The notes under the pieces are model-generated. The model was not told where the DNA came from. It did not search any database and saw only the letters and a list, made by a program, of their open reading frames with translations. The translations under genes were made by a program, and so were the position numbers. DNA of 64,000 nucleotides from Amycolatopsis iheyensis (lineage in GTDB: Bacteria; Actinomycetota; Actinomycetes; Mycobacteriales; Pseudonocardiaceae), in NCBI RefSeq assembly GCF_024703995.1, contig NZ_JAMXQV010000015.1, forward strand, positions 186,001 to 250,000, read 5' to 3'. This document shows positions 41,265-49,508 of the stretch, piece by piece (the first letter of the stretch is position 1; every line of letters begins with the position of its first letter).

Positions 41265-41300
41265 CCTCTTGTCCTATTACATATGGACTTATATGTTTTA
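41265..41300. promoter_or_regulatory. AT-rich operator/promoter between GntR regulator and polyamine operon
   Basis: An AT island in GC-rich DNA. GTCC/GGAC (41271-41274 and 41285-41288) and CATAT/ATATG (41280-41284 and 41291-41295) form overlapping inverted repeats, and GT-N6-AC matches the general FadR-type half-site layout. A TTGTCC box at 41269-41274 and TATATG at 41290-41295 could be a promoter, with a short 15-base spacer. Confidence 0.5.
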
Positions 41301-41335
41301 GCTCCCCGACCGCGACGCCGCAATGAGGAGTGATC

Positions 41336-42757
41336 GTGCAGGAGCTGAAGCACTACGTCGGCGGCGCCTTCGTCGAGTCCAAGTCGGGCCGGACGGCGGA
41401 GATCATCGACCCGGTCACCGGGCGCGCCTACTGCACCGCGCCGATCGCCGGGCCCGAGGACGTCGACAACGCGCTGCAGGTCGCCGCGACCGCGTTCGAG
41501 ACCTGGCGCGCGACGACCCCGGCCCAGCGCCAGCTCGCGCTGCTCAAGCTCGCCGACGCCCTGGAAGCCCGCGCCGACGAGGTCGTGGCCGTCGAGTCCG
41601 CCAACACCGGCAAGCCGGTCGCGCTGACCATGGCCGAAGAGATCCCGATGGTCCTCGACCAGATCCGCTTCTTCGCCGGGGCCGCGCGCGTGCTCGAAGG
41701 CCGGTCCGCCGGCGAGTACATGGAAGGCCACACCTCCTTCGTCCGCCGTGAGCCGGTCGGTGTCTGCGCGCAGGTCACGCCGTGGAACTACCCGCTGCTG
41801 ATGGCCATCTGGAAGATCGCGCCCGCGCTCGCCGCCGGCAACACCGTCGTGCTCAAGCCCTCCGACACGACTCCGGCGTCGTCGCTGCTGCTCGCCGAGA
41901 TCGCCGGCGAGTTCTTCCCGCCCGGCGTGTTCAACGTCGTCTGCGGCGACCGCGACACCGGCCGCGCGCTGGTCGAGCACGACATCCCGGCGATGGTGTC
42001 GATCACCGGCTCGGTCCGCGCCGGCATCGAGGTCGCTCGCAGTGCCGCGAACGACGTCAAGCGCGTCCACCTCGAGCTGGGCGGCAAGGCGCCGGTCATC
42101 GTCTTCGCCGACGCCGACCTCGACGCCGCCGCGGAGGCCATCGCCGTCGCCGGGTACTTCAACGCCGGCCAGGACTGCACGGCCGCCACCCGCGTGCTGG
42201 TCGCCGACGAGGTGCACGACACCTTCGTCGCGGCGCTCACCCGCCAGGCCGAGGCCACCAGGACCGGCAAGCCGGACGACGAAGACGTCGCGTACGGCCC
42301 GCTCAACAACGCGGCCCAGCTGGAAAAGGTCTCGGGCTTCATCGAGCGGCTGCCGGCGCACGCGACCGTCCACTGTGGCGGGCACCGGTCCGGCGACGAA
42401 GGCTACTTCTACGAGGCCACCGTCGTCTCCGGCCTGAAGCAGGACGACGAGCTGAGCCAGAACGAGATCTTCGGCCCGGTCATCACCGTCCAGCGGTTCA
42501 CCGACGAGGCCGACGCCCTCAGGTCCGCGAACGGCGTCCAGTACGCCCTCGCGTCGTCGGTCTGGACCCGCGACCACCAGCGCGCGATGCGCCTGGCCGG
42601 GCAGCTCGACTTCGGCTGCGTCTGGATCAACACCCACATCCCCCTGGTCGCCGAGATGCCGCACGGCGGGTTCAAGAAGTCCGGCTACGGCAAGGACCTC
42701 TCGCTCTACGGCCTCGAGGACTACACCCGCGTCAAGCACGTGATGAGCGCACTGTGA
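41336..42757 (+). CDS. Gamma-aminobutyraldehyde dehydrogenase-like enzyme
   Basis: 473 residues, NAD-dependent aldehyde dehydrogenase. Motifs: TPWNYPLLMA, ITGSVRAG, HLELGGKAPVIV (Glu base), GQDCTAATR (Cys nucleophile) and NEIFGPV. The closest class is betaine/aminobutyraldehyde dehydrogenase (PatD/Prr), which makes GABA from 4-aminobutanal derived from putrescine. The GTG at 41336 is preferred over the one six bases earlier because GAGGAG (41325-41330) is then correctly spaced. It is the first gene of an operon with potADBC. Confidence 0.88.
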   Translation: MQELKHYVGGAFVESKSGRTAEIIDPVTGRAYCTAPIAGPEDVDNALQVAATAFETWRATTPAQRQLALLKLADALEARADEVVAVESANTGKPVALTMAEEIPMVLDQIRFFAGAARVLEGRSAGEYMEGHTSFVRREPVGVCAQVTPWNYPLLMAIWKIAPALAAGNTVVLKPSDTTPASSLLLAEIAGEFFPPGVFNVVCGDRDTGRALVEHDIPAMVSITGSVRAGIEVARSAANDVKRVHLELGGKAPVIVFADADLDAAAEAIAVAGYFNAGQDCTAATRVLVADEVHDTFVAALTRQAEATRTGKPDDEDVAYGPLNNAAQLEKVSGFIERLPAHATVHCGGHRSGDEGYFYEATVVSGLKQDDELSQNEIFGPVITVQRFTDEADALRSANGVQYALASSVWTRDHQRAMRLAGQLDFGCVWINTHIPLVAEMPHGGFKKSGYGKDLSLYGLEDYTRVKHVMSAL

Positions 42758-42765
42758 GGGTCGCG

Positions 42766-43845
42766 ATGCCCAACCAAGCACCCACCGAGACGCGGGAAGA
42801 GCCCGCGACGCCCGAGAGCACGCGCCCGGCCATCCGGCTTTCCGGGCTGCGCAAGCACTTCGGCGACGTCCACGCGGTCGACGGCGTCGACCTCGACATC
42901 CCGCCCGGCGAGTTCTTCTCCATGCTCGGCCCGTCCGGCTCCGGCAAGACGACCGTGCTGCGCATGATCGCCGGTTTCGAGCTGCCCACCGACGGCGCCA
43001 TCGAGCTCGACGGCCGGGACGTCAGCCGCCTCGCGCCGTTCGAGCGCGACGTCAACACGGTGTTCCAGGACTACGCGCTGTTCCCGCACATGTCCGTGCA
43101 GCAGAACGTCGAGTACGGCCTGAAGGTCAAACGCGTCCCGAAGCAGCAACGCCGGGAACGCGCCCTCGAAGCGCTGAAGACCGTGCGGCTCGAGGACTAC
43201 GGCGCGCGCAAGCCCGCGCAGCTGTCCGGCGGGCAGCGCCAGCGCGTCGCGCTCGCCCGCGCGCTGGTCAACCGGCCGAAGGTGCTGCTGCTCGACGAGC
43301 CGCTCGGCGCGCTGGACCTCAAGCTGCGCCAGGCCATGCAGCTGGAGCTCAAGCAGATCCAGCGCGACGTCGGCATCACGTTCGTCTTCGTCACCCACGA
43401 CCAGGACGAAGCCCTGACGATGAGCGACCGGATCGCGGTGTTCAACGAAGGCCGGATCGAGCAGGTCGGGACGCCCGAGGAGGTCTACGAGCGACCGGCC
43501 AGCGCGTTCGTCGCCGGGTTCGTCGGGACGTCGAACCTGCTCGGCGGCCGCGGCGCCGAGACCGTCATCGGCCGGCCGGGGCTGTTCAGCATCCGGCCGG
43601 AGAAGATCCGCATCGACGGCGAGCTGTCCGAACCCGCGGCGGCGGGGGACACCAGCGCGACCGGCACGGTCACCGACGTCGTCTACGCGGGCGCGACCGT
43701 GCGTTATTCGGTCGCCCTCGACGCCGGCGGGCAGCTCTCGGTGGTGCAGCAGAACACCGAGGGCGCCTTCGCGGACGGGCGCGTCCGGCTCAGCTGGCGC
43801 GACGAACACAGTTTCCCGGTAAAGACCCCGGAAGGGACGCCATGA
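42766..43845 (+). CDS. potA: Polyamine ABC transporter, ATP-binding protein
   Basis: 359 residues. Walker A GPSGSGKTT (about residues 51-59), Q-loop FQDYALFPHM, signature LSGGQRQR, Walker B VLLLDEPLGALD, switch His in VTHDQDEA, then a TOBE regulatory domain (about 250-355). It energises uptake of putrescine or spermidine. The ATG at 42766 has GAGGG upstream; a GTG four codons earlier overlaps the preceding stop and is an alternative. Four-base overlap with the next gene. Confidence 0.93.
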   Translation: MPNQAPTETREEPATPESTRPAIRLSGLRKHFGDVHAVDGVDLDIPPGEFFSMLGPSGSGKTTVLRMIAGFELPTDGAIELDGRDVSRLAPFERDVNTVFQDYALFPHMSVQQNVEYGLKVKRVPKQQRRERALEALKTVRLEDYGARKPAQLSGGQRQRVALARALVNRPKVLLLDEPLGALDLKLRQAMQLELKQIQRDVGITFVFVTHDQDEALTMSDRIAVFNEGRIEQVGTPEEVYERPASAFVAGFVGTSNLLGGRGAETVIGRPGLFSIRPEKIRIDGELSEPAAAGDTSATGTVTDVVYAGATVRYSVALDAGGQLSVVQQNTEGAFADGRVRLSWRDEHSFPVKTPEGTP

Positions 43846-45044
43846 AGAACAGGAAGACGCGGCTTGCCGGCCTCCTCGGCGCTAGCCTGCTGTTGGCTGC
43901 ATGTGGCACGTCGGGTTCGAACTCCGCCGCGCCGCCGGGCGCGCAGGGGTTCACCCCGCCGAAGCTCGAGGCCATGAAGGCGCTCGGCCAAGGGGAAGGC
44001 CAGCTGAACGTGCTGGCCTGGCCCGGTTACGCGGAGAACGGCTCGAACGACCCGAAGGTCAACTGGGTCACGCCGTTCGAGCAGCAGACCGGCTGCAAGG
44101 TGAACGTCAAGCCGTTCGGCACCTCCGACGAGGCCGTGACGCTGATGAAGACCGGGCAGTACGACGTCGTCTCCGCCTCGGGTGACGCGTCGCTGCGGCT
44201 GGTCGCCTCCGGGGACGCCGAGCCGGTGAACACCACGCTCGTGCCGAACTACGCCGACGTCCAGCCGTTCCTCAAGGACAAGTCCTGGAACAGCGTCGGC
44301 AACGTGGCCTACGGCATCCCGCACGGCTGGGGCGCGAACCTGCTGACCTGGCGCACCGACAAGGTGAACCCGGCCCCGAACTCGTGGTCGGTGATGTTCG
44401 ACGCGAACTCGCCCTACAAGGGCAAGGTGATCGCCTACGACTCCCCGATCTACATCGCCGACGCCGCGCTGTACCTGATGGCGCACCAGCCGGACCTGGG
44501 CATCAAGAACCCGTACGCGTTGGACGACAAGCAGTTCACCGCCGCGGTCAACCTGCTCAAGCAGCAGCGGCCGCTGGTCAGCGAGTACTGGTCGGACTAC
44601 CTCAAGGAGTCCCAGGCGCTGAAGAACGGCGACGCCGTCGTCGGCACCGCCTGGCAGGTCACCGTGAACCTGACCAAGGGCGAGGGCGCGCCGCTCGAGG
44701 CGAGCGTGCCGAGCGAAGGCGCCACCGGGTGGTCGGACACCTGGATGGTCGCGGCGAAGTCGCAGCACAAGACGTGCGCCTACAAGTGGCTCGACTACAT
44801 CATCAGCCCGAAGGTCAACGCCCAGGTCGCCGAGTACTTCGGCGAGGCCCCGGCGAACCCCAAGGCGTGCGCGGAGATGACGGACAAGACGCTCTGCGAC
44901 ACCTACCACGCCAATGACTCCTCGTACGCGTCGAAGATCGCGTACTGGACCACGCCGATCCAGCAGTGCCTCGACGGCCGCACGGACGTCAAGTGCAAGG
45001 ACTACGGCGAGTGGACGAAGGCCTGGACCGAGATCAAGGGCTGA
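43842..45044 (+). CDS. potD: Polyamine-binding lipoprotein
   Basis: 400 residues. Lipobox LLLAAC puts the acylated Cys at residue 21. The mature part is a class II (PotD-type) binding protein, with LNVLAWPGYAENG, YDVVSASGDAS and YGIPHGWGANLL among conserved segments. It captures a polyamine-like cation at the outer face and delivers it to PotB/PotC. Compared with E. coli PotD it carries a few extra cysteines near the C-terminus, likely disulfides. Overlaps potA by four bases. Confidence 0.9.
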   Translation: MKNRKTRLAGLLGASLLLAACGTSGSNSAAPPGAQGFTPPKLEAMKALGQGEGQLNVLAWPGYAENGSNDPKVNWVTPFEQQTGCKVNVKPFGTSDEAVTLMKTGQYDVVSASGDASLRLVASGDAEPVNTTLVPNYADVQPFLKDKSWNSVGNVAYGIPHGWGANLLTWRTDKVNPAPNSWSVMFDANSPYKGKVIAYDSPIYIADAALYLMAHQPDLGIKNPYALDDKQFTAAVNLLKQQRPLVSEYWSDYLKESQALKNGDAVVGTAWQVTVNLTKGEGAPLEASVPSEGATGWSDTWMVAAKSQHKTCAYKWLDYIISPKVNAQVAEYFGEAPANPKACAEMTDKTLCDTYHANDSSYASKIAYWTTPIQQCLDGRTDVKCKDYGEWTKAWTEIKG

Positions 45045-45122
45045 CGTTCCCCGAACCCCGGTGGCGGCGGGCTGTGTCCCCCCACTCCGCCCGCCGCCCC
45101 GGACTCCATCCTGCGAGGTGCG

Positions 45123-45962
45123 ATGACCGCCGTATCGGCCTTCTTCTACCGGAAACCCAAGCTGCGCCTGGGCTTCCTGCTTTCCGCGCCGCTGCTCTGG
45201 CTCGGCCTGGCCTACCTGGGCGCGCTCGCCGCGTTGTTCGTCACGGCGTTCTGGCACACCGACGCCTTCACCGGCCAGGTCGCCATCGAGTGGTCGCTGG
45301 ACAACTTCAAGACGCTGTTGAGCGACGCCGTGTACCGCACGATCACCTTCCGCACGGTCGGGATCGCGGCGCTGGTCACGGTGATCGACGCGGTCATCGC
45401 GTTCCCGATGGCCTTCGCCATGGCCAAGCTGGCTTCGCCACGCGCGCAGCGGATCCTCGTGATCGCGATCATGACCCCGCTGTGGGCGAGCTACCTCGTG
45501 AAGGCGTACGCGTGGCGCTCGATGCTGTCCGGCAACGGCGCGCTGAGCTTTCTTTCGCCCGGTTACGGTGTCACGGCCACGATCATCACGCTGTCGTACC
45601 TGTGGCTGCCGTACATGATCCTGCCGATCTACGCGGGTCTCGACCGGCTACCGGACTCCCTGGTGGACGCTTCGGGTGACCTCGGCGCGCGCTCGTTCCG
45701 GACGTTCCGCTCGGTGATCCTGCCGCTGACGTTCCCGGCGATCGTGGCCGGCTCGATCTTCACGTTCTCGCTGTCGCTGGGCGACTACATCGCGGTGAAG
45801 ATCGTCGGCGGCACGTCGCAGATGCTCGGCAACGTCGTCTACGACAACATCGGCGCGGCCAACAACCTGCCGTTCGCCGCGACGGTGGCGACCGTGCCCG
45901 TCGTGATCATGCTCGTCTACTTGGCCGCCGTGCGCCGCACCGGCGCGCTGGACAACCTCTAG
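45123..45962 (+). CDS. potB: Polyamine ABC transporter permease
   Basis: 279 residues with six membrane helices. The EAA loop that contacts PotA is LVDASGDLGARSFRTFRSVILPLT (residues about 180-203, key Gly in DLGA). GAGG precedes the ATG. It is 78 bases downstream of potD and 8 bases before potC, and clearly part of the same operon. Confidence 0.9.
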   Translation: MTAVSAFFYRKPKLRLGFLLSAPLLWLGLAYLGALAALFVTAFWHTDAFTGQVAIEWSLDNFKTLLSDAVYRTITFRTVGIAALVTVIDAVIAFPMAFAMAKLASPRAQRILVIAIMTPLWASYLVKAYAWRSMLSGNGALSFLSPGYGVTATIITLSYLWLPYMILPIYAGLDRLPDSLVDASGDLGARSFRTFRSVILPLTFPAIVAGSIFTFSLSLGDYIAVKIVGGTSQMLGNVVYDNIGAANNLPFAATVATVPVVIMLVYLAAVRRTGALDNL

Positions 45963-45970
45963 GAGTCGTC

Positions 45971-46768
45971 GTGCGGACGTCCCGGGCGCTGCTGTGGACC
46001 GCGCTGGGCCTCGGCCTGGCGGTGATCTACTTCCCGCTGATCGTGGTGCTGCTCAACTCCTTCAACGCGGACACGACGTTCGGCTTCCCGCCGACCCGGT
46101 TCACGCTGGAGTGGTGGAGCCGCGCGACGTCGAACGAAGGTGCGCTGCACGCGCTGTGGACGAGCGTCGAGGCCGGCCTGGCGGCGACGGCGATCGCGCT
46201 GGTGCTCGGCACCATGGCGGCGTTCGCGTTGCAGCGCTACCGGTTCTTCGGCCGCAACCCGGTGTCGCTGCTGATCATCCTGCCGATCGCGCTGCCCGGG
46301 ATCGTCACGGGCATCGCGCTGAACAACGCGTTCCGCACGATCCTCGGCATCGACCTCGGCCTGGTCACGGCGATCATCGCGCACGCGACGTTCTGCATCG
46401 TGGTGGTGTTCAACAACGTCGTCGCCCGGCTGCGCCGGATGGGCGGCAACCTGGAGGAAGCGTCGATGGACCTCGGCGCGACGGGCTTCACGACGTTCCG
46501 GCTGGTGACGTTCCCGATGCTGCGCTCGGCGTTGCTGGCGGGCGGCCTGCTGGCGTTCGCGCTGTCGTTCGACGAGATCATCGTGACGACGTTCACCCTG
46601 GGCACGGGCATGGAGACGCTGCCGATCTGGATCTACAACAACCTCTTCCGGCCCAACCAGGCCCCGATCGTGAACGTCGTCGCGGCGGTGCTGATCGTGG
46701 TGTCGACCGTGCCGGTGTACCTGGCACAGCGACTGTCCGGCGACACGGCCTCGGGTGGCCGGCTCTAG
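45971..46768 (+). CDS. potC: Polyamine ABC transporter permease
   Basis: 265 residues with six membrane helices. The EAA loop reads EEASMDLGATGFTTFR (about 160-175). It pairs with PotB to form the channel. GTG start with AGGAG six bases upstream. Its stop overlaps by four bases the stop of the convergent SDR gene. Confidence 0.9.
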   Translation: MRTSRALLWTALGLGLAVIYFPLIVVLLNSFNADTTFGFPPTRFTLEWWSRATSNEGALHALWTSVEAGLAATAIALVLGTMAAFALQRYRFFGRNPVSLLIILPIALPGIVTGIALNNAFRTILGIDLGLVTAIIAHATFCIVVVFNNVVARLRRMGGNLEEASMDLGATGFTTFRLVTFPMLRSALLAGGLLAFALSFDEIIVTTFTLGTGMETLPIWIYNNLFRPNQAPIVNVVAAVLIVVSTVPVYLAQRLSGDTASGGRL

Positions 46769-47544
46769 GCGACCGACCGGATCGTGCCCCCGTCGACGCG
46801 GATCGTCGCACCGCTGACGTAAGCCGCCGCCGGGCTCACCAGGTAGCCGACCGCGGCCGCGATCTCCTCGGGGCGGCCCAGGCGGCCGACGTCGTTGGGC
46901 ACCAGGTCGCGAGCCGCCGCGGTTTCGATCTCCGCCCACGACGTCCCCCAGCCGTGCGCAGGGGCGATCGACGTGAGCAGGTCGCGGACCGAGTCCACGA
47001 GGATCGCGCCCGGGGACACCACGTTCGACGTCACGCCCGTGCCCGCCAGGTCCCGGGCCAACGACACCGCGAGGTTGTGCCGCGCGGCCAGCGTCGCCGT
47101 GTAGTGCGGCTGCGTCGCCATCGGCTGGATCGCCAGGCCGCCGCCGATCTGGACGACCCGGCCCCAGCCGCGCGACCGCATGCCCGGCACGAACCGGTGG
47201 ACCATCCGGACCGCCGACACGACGTTCGCCTCGTACATCGCCGTCCAGTCCTTCGGCGTGGCGTCGGTCCACGACAGGTGGTCGTACGAGCCGGCGTTGT
47301 TGACCAGGATGTCGACGTCCCCGGCTGCCTCGGCCACGGCGTCCGCTCCCGCGTCGGTCGACAAGTCGCCGATCGCCACTCCGGAAGCGCCGATCTCCGA
47401 AGCGACCCGCGAAGCGCGCGCGACGTCCCGGCCGTGCACCACCACCGAAGCCCCTTCCGCGGCCAAGAGCCGAGCGATCGCGGCGCCGAGACCCGCGCTG
47501 GAGCCGGTGACCAGAGCCCGCTTACCAGCGATTTCGAGATCCAT
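46765..47544 (-). CDS. SDR-fold protein lacking the catalytic Ser and Lys
   Basis: 259 residues. The NAD(P)-binding motif TGSSAGLG (13-20), NNAG (82-85) and the helix Asn are intact. The active site is not: the usual Ser is Gly135 (in QIGGG), Tyr148 is present, but the Lys of YxxxK is Leu152 (YTATL). In classical SDRs Lys lowers the Tyr pKa and binds the nicotinamide ribose, so ordinary dehydrogenase activity is doubtful. Start at 47544 is supported by GGAAGGG five bases upstream. Divergent from a TetR gene across an elaborate operator, so it is probably the regulated target. Confidence 0.85.
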   Translation of the reverse strand: MDLEIAGKRALVTGSSAGLGAAIARLLAAEGASVVVHGRDVARASRVASEIGASGVAIGDLSTDAGADAVAEAAGDVDILVNNAGSYDHLSWTDATPKDWTAMYEANVVSAVRMVHRFVPGMRSRGWGRVVQIGGGLAIQPMATQPHYTATLAARHNLAVSLARDLAGTGVTSNVVSPGAILVDSVRDLLTSIAPAHGWGTSWAEIETAAARDLVPNDVGRLGRPEEIAAAVGYLVSPAAAYVSGATIRVDGGTIRSVA

Positions 47545-47562
47545 GAGAACCCTTCCCAAGAG

Positions 47563-47603
47563 GTATACACCTGTAGACTTAGCTCAAGTCTACACTCGTA
47601 TAC
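47563..47603. promoter_or_regulatory. Nested palindromic operator of the SDR/TetR pair
   Basis: Inner perfect arms TGTAGACTT / AAGTCTACA (47572-47580 and 47586-47594) are enclosed by outer GTATAC copies (47563-47568 and 47598-47603). The whole 41-bp element is symmetrical except three central bases of each arm. TACACT at 47591-47596 is a plausible -10 box for the TetR gene, placing its transcription start at the ATG. Confidence 0.75.
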
Positions 47604-48155
47604 ATGAGACCTCGCAACGCCGCAGCGACCCGCGAAGCGATCCTGAACTCGGCGCTCGAAGCCTTCACCCGCGCGGGCTACGACGGCGTCGGCGTGCGCG
47701 AGATCGCCGAGTCCGCCGGCGTCACGGCGATGCTCGTCAACCGCTACTTCGGCTCGAAGGAAGGGCTCTTCGCCGAGGTCGTCGAGGCGGCGATGGCCGA
47801 GCGGACCGTGCTCACCGACGATCCGGCGAGGCTCGCCGCGGACATCGCGGCCTCGCTCGTGCGCCGGACCGCCCCGAGCGCCGAGCGGCTCGGCCCGTTC
47901 CTGCTGATGCTGCGCTCGGCGCCCAACCCGCGGGCCGCGGAGATCCTGCGCGCCGGCATCGAGCGGCACGTCGAGCAGCACCTGGCCGACCTGGTCCCCG
48001 GGCAGGACCGGTTGGGCCCGGCGCTGGCCCTGTCCGTGATCGCCGGGTTCTGGGTGATGCGCACGCTGATCGGGGGCACCGCGCTCGAGCAGGCCGACGA
48101 AGCCGTGGTCCAGGCCAAGCTCGAGCGGGTGTTCGCGGTGCTACTGGCGGAATGA
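47604..48155 (+). CDS. TetR-family repressor, probably leaderless
   Basis: 183 residues. N-terminal helix-turn-helix (about 10-55: ILNSALEAFTRAGYDGVGVREIAESAGV followed by LVNRYFGSKEGLF) and a ligand-binding C-terminal domain. The ATG directly follows the GTATAC operator arm with no purine-rich ribosome site, and a -10-like TACACT lies seven bases ahead, so the mRNA probably starts at the ATG. It likely represses itself and the divergent SDR gene. Its last 15 bases overlap the convergent iminopeptidase gene. Confidence 0.9.
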   Translation: MRPRNAAATREAILNSALEAFTRAGYDGVGVREIAESAGVTAMLVNRYFGSKEGLFAEVVEAAMAERTVLTDDPARLAADIAASLVRRTAPSAERLGPFLLMLRSAPNPRAAEILRAGIERHVEQHLADLVPGQDRLGPALALSVIAGFWVMRTLIGGTALEQADEAVVQAKLERVFAVLLAE

Positions 48156-49085
48156 GTCCGTCGCCGCGCGCAACGCGGCCAGCACGCCCGGGTCCGTCAC
48201 CGCGTGCCCGGCGCCCTCCAACAGCTTCAGCTCCGAGCCGGGCCACGCCCGGTGCAGCTCGTACGCCGTGGCCGGCGGGCACACGGTGTCGTAGCGGCCC
48301 TGCACGAGCACGCCCGGGATGTCCGCGAGCTTGCCCGCGTCCCGGATCAGCTGGCCCTCTTCGAGCCAGGCGCCGTGGCGGAAGTAGTGGACCGCGAGCC
48401 GGGCGAACGTCCAGGCGAACGCCGGCTCCGCGTACTGGCGGACGAAGGACTCCTGGGGCTGCACGGAAACCGTCGCGCCTTCCCAGGTGCTCCACGCGAT
48501 CGCGGCCCGGTGCCGGACCTCCTCGGCCGGGTCGTCGAGCAGCGCCGCGTACGCGGCCAACGGGTCGTCGCGCCGCGAAACCGGGATCGGGGCCAGGAAG
48601 GCTTCCCACTCGCGCGGGAACAGGTTCGCCGCGCCGCCGCGGTAGATCCAGTCGAGCTCGCTCTGTCGCACGGTGAACACGCCACGCAGGACGATTTCAC
48701 TGACGCGCGAAGGGTGCGTCTGCGCGTACGCGAGGGCGAGCGTCGCGCCCCAGGAGCCGCCGAAGAGCTGCCAGCGCTCGATGCCGAGCCGCTCGCGCAG
48801 GGCCTCCATGTCGGAAACCAGGTGCCACAACGTGTTCGCGCTCAGGTCACCCGCGCCCGGCGTCGACTGCCCGGACCCGCGCTGGTCGAACAGGACGATC
48901 CGGTACGCCGCCGGGTCGAAGTGCCGCCGCGCCATCGGCGCGATCCCGCTGCCGGGCCCGCCGTGCAGGACCACGACCGGCTTGCCGGCCGGGTTCCCGG
49001 CCTCCTGGCAGCGGATCCGGTGCCCGTCGCCGACGTCGAGAAACCCTTCGGCACGCGGGGAAATCGCCGGGTAGAGCTCGTCCAT
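48141..49085 (-). CDS. pip: Proline iminopeptidase
   Basis: 314 residues, alpha/beta-hydrolase (S33). HGGPGSG forms the oxyanion region, GGSWGATLAL carries the nucleophile Ser, and the DQRGSGQS and late GAGHAV segments are family hallmarks (Asp in GRYDTVCP, His in GHAV). It removes N-terminal proline from peptides in the cytosol. The ATG at 49085 is preferred; an in-frame GTG lies three codons upstream. A small ORF with its own hairpin lies 120 bases upstream on the same strand. Confidence 0.92.
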   Translation of the reverse strand: MDELYPAISPRAEGFLDVGDGHRIRCQEAGNPAGKPVVVLHGGPGSGIAPMARRHFDPAAYRIVLFDQRGSGQSTPGAGDLSANTLWHLVSDMEALRERLGIERWQLFGGSWGATLALAYAQTHPSRVSEIVLRGVFTVRQSELDWIYRGGAANLFPREWEAFLAPIPVSRRDDPLAAYAALLDDPAEEVRHRAAIAWSTWEGATVSVQPQESFVRQYAEPAFAWTFARLAVHYFRHGAWLEEGQLIRDAGKLADIPGVLVQGRYDTVCPPATAYELHRAWPGSELKLLEGAGHAVTDPGVLAALRAATDSFRQ

Positions 49086-49165
49086 GCCCGACACTCTGCC
49101 GGACCGGTCCTGGCCGTCGTCCCGGCACCCCGCCGCCAGAGGCCGGGACGACGACCAAGAAAGGT

Positions 49166-49202
49166 GGGAGCCCGCCCCCGCCGCCGGGCTGAGCGGGCTC
49201 CC
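49166..49202 (-). terminator. Hairpin after the 26-codon small ORF
   Basis: Perfect 10-bp arms (49166-49175 and 49193-49202) with a 17-base loop lie directly after the small ORF stop, and CCTTTCTT follows on the minus strand. It may end the small transcript or act as an attenuator before pip. Confidence 0.65.
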
Positions 49203-49204
49203 GG

Positions 49205-49285
49205 TCAGTGGGGTGAACGGAGCTCCGCGATCGGGGACACGACGCCGTCGGTGTGGTCACGACGGCCGGCAGTCCGCACACGCAT
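49205..49285 (-). CDS. 26-residue small ORF upstream of pip
   Basis: A short peptide with Arg/His/Asp-rich composition (starts MRVRTAGRRDHTDG, ends ELRSPH). It has GAGGAGG seven bases before the ATG and a reasonable promoter further upstream (TTGACT/TAGCGT). A stable hairpin follows immediately. I do not recognise a family. It may be a leader peptide controlling the downstream iminopeptidase or an independent small protein. The signals are strong, the coding potential of 26 codons alone is not. Confidence 0.55.
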   Translation of the reverse strand: MRVRTAGRRDHTDGVVSPIAELRSPH

Positions 49286-49340
49286 TTCCCGTCCTCCTCG
49301 TCGAGGGTTCGAAATCTTCGTCGTGGCGGCGACGGGCTAA

Positions 49341-49370
49341 ACGCTAAGCCACACCCCGAACGTCAGTCAA
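49341..49370 (-). promoter_or_regulatory. Predicted promoter of the 26-codon small ORF
   Basis: On the minus strand TTGACT (complement of 49365-49370) and TAGCGT (complement of 49341-49346) are separated by 18 bases. Transcription would begin near 49334, giving a leader of about 50 nt to the ATG at 49285. Confidence 0.5.
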
Positions 49371-49383
49371 GGACATGATTGAA

Positions 49384-49399
49384 GTTCATGTACGTGAAC
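49384..49399. promoter_or_regulatory. Palindrome GTTCATGTACGTGAAC in divergent region
   Basis: Sixteen bases, symmetrical except one pair, located upstream of the small ORF promoter and 110 bases before uppP. It is a typical size and shape for a dimeric repressor site; the cognate regulator is unknown. Confidence 0.45.
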
Positions 49400-49508
49400 G
49401 CCCGCTGAGGGGACGCTGAGCGTGGCCGTCCCCCTTGCCCCGTGTTAACGAAAGGGCCGGTACGTTCCCGGGCGGGGATGGCGAAAAAGCAGTACGGAAA
49501 GGCACGGA

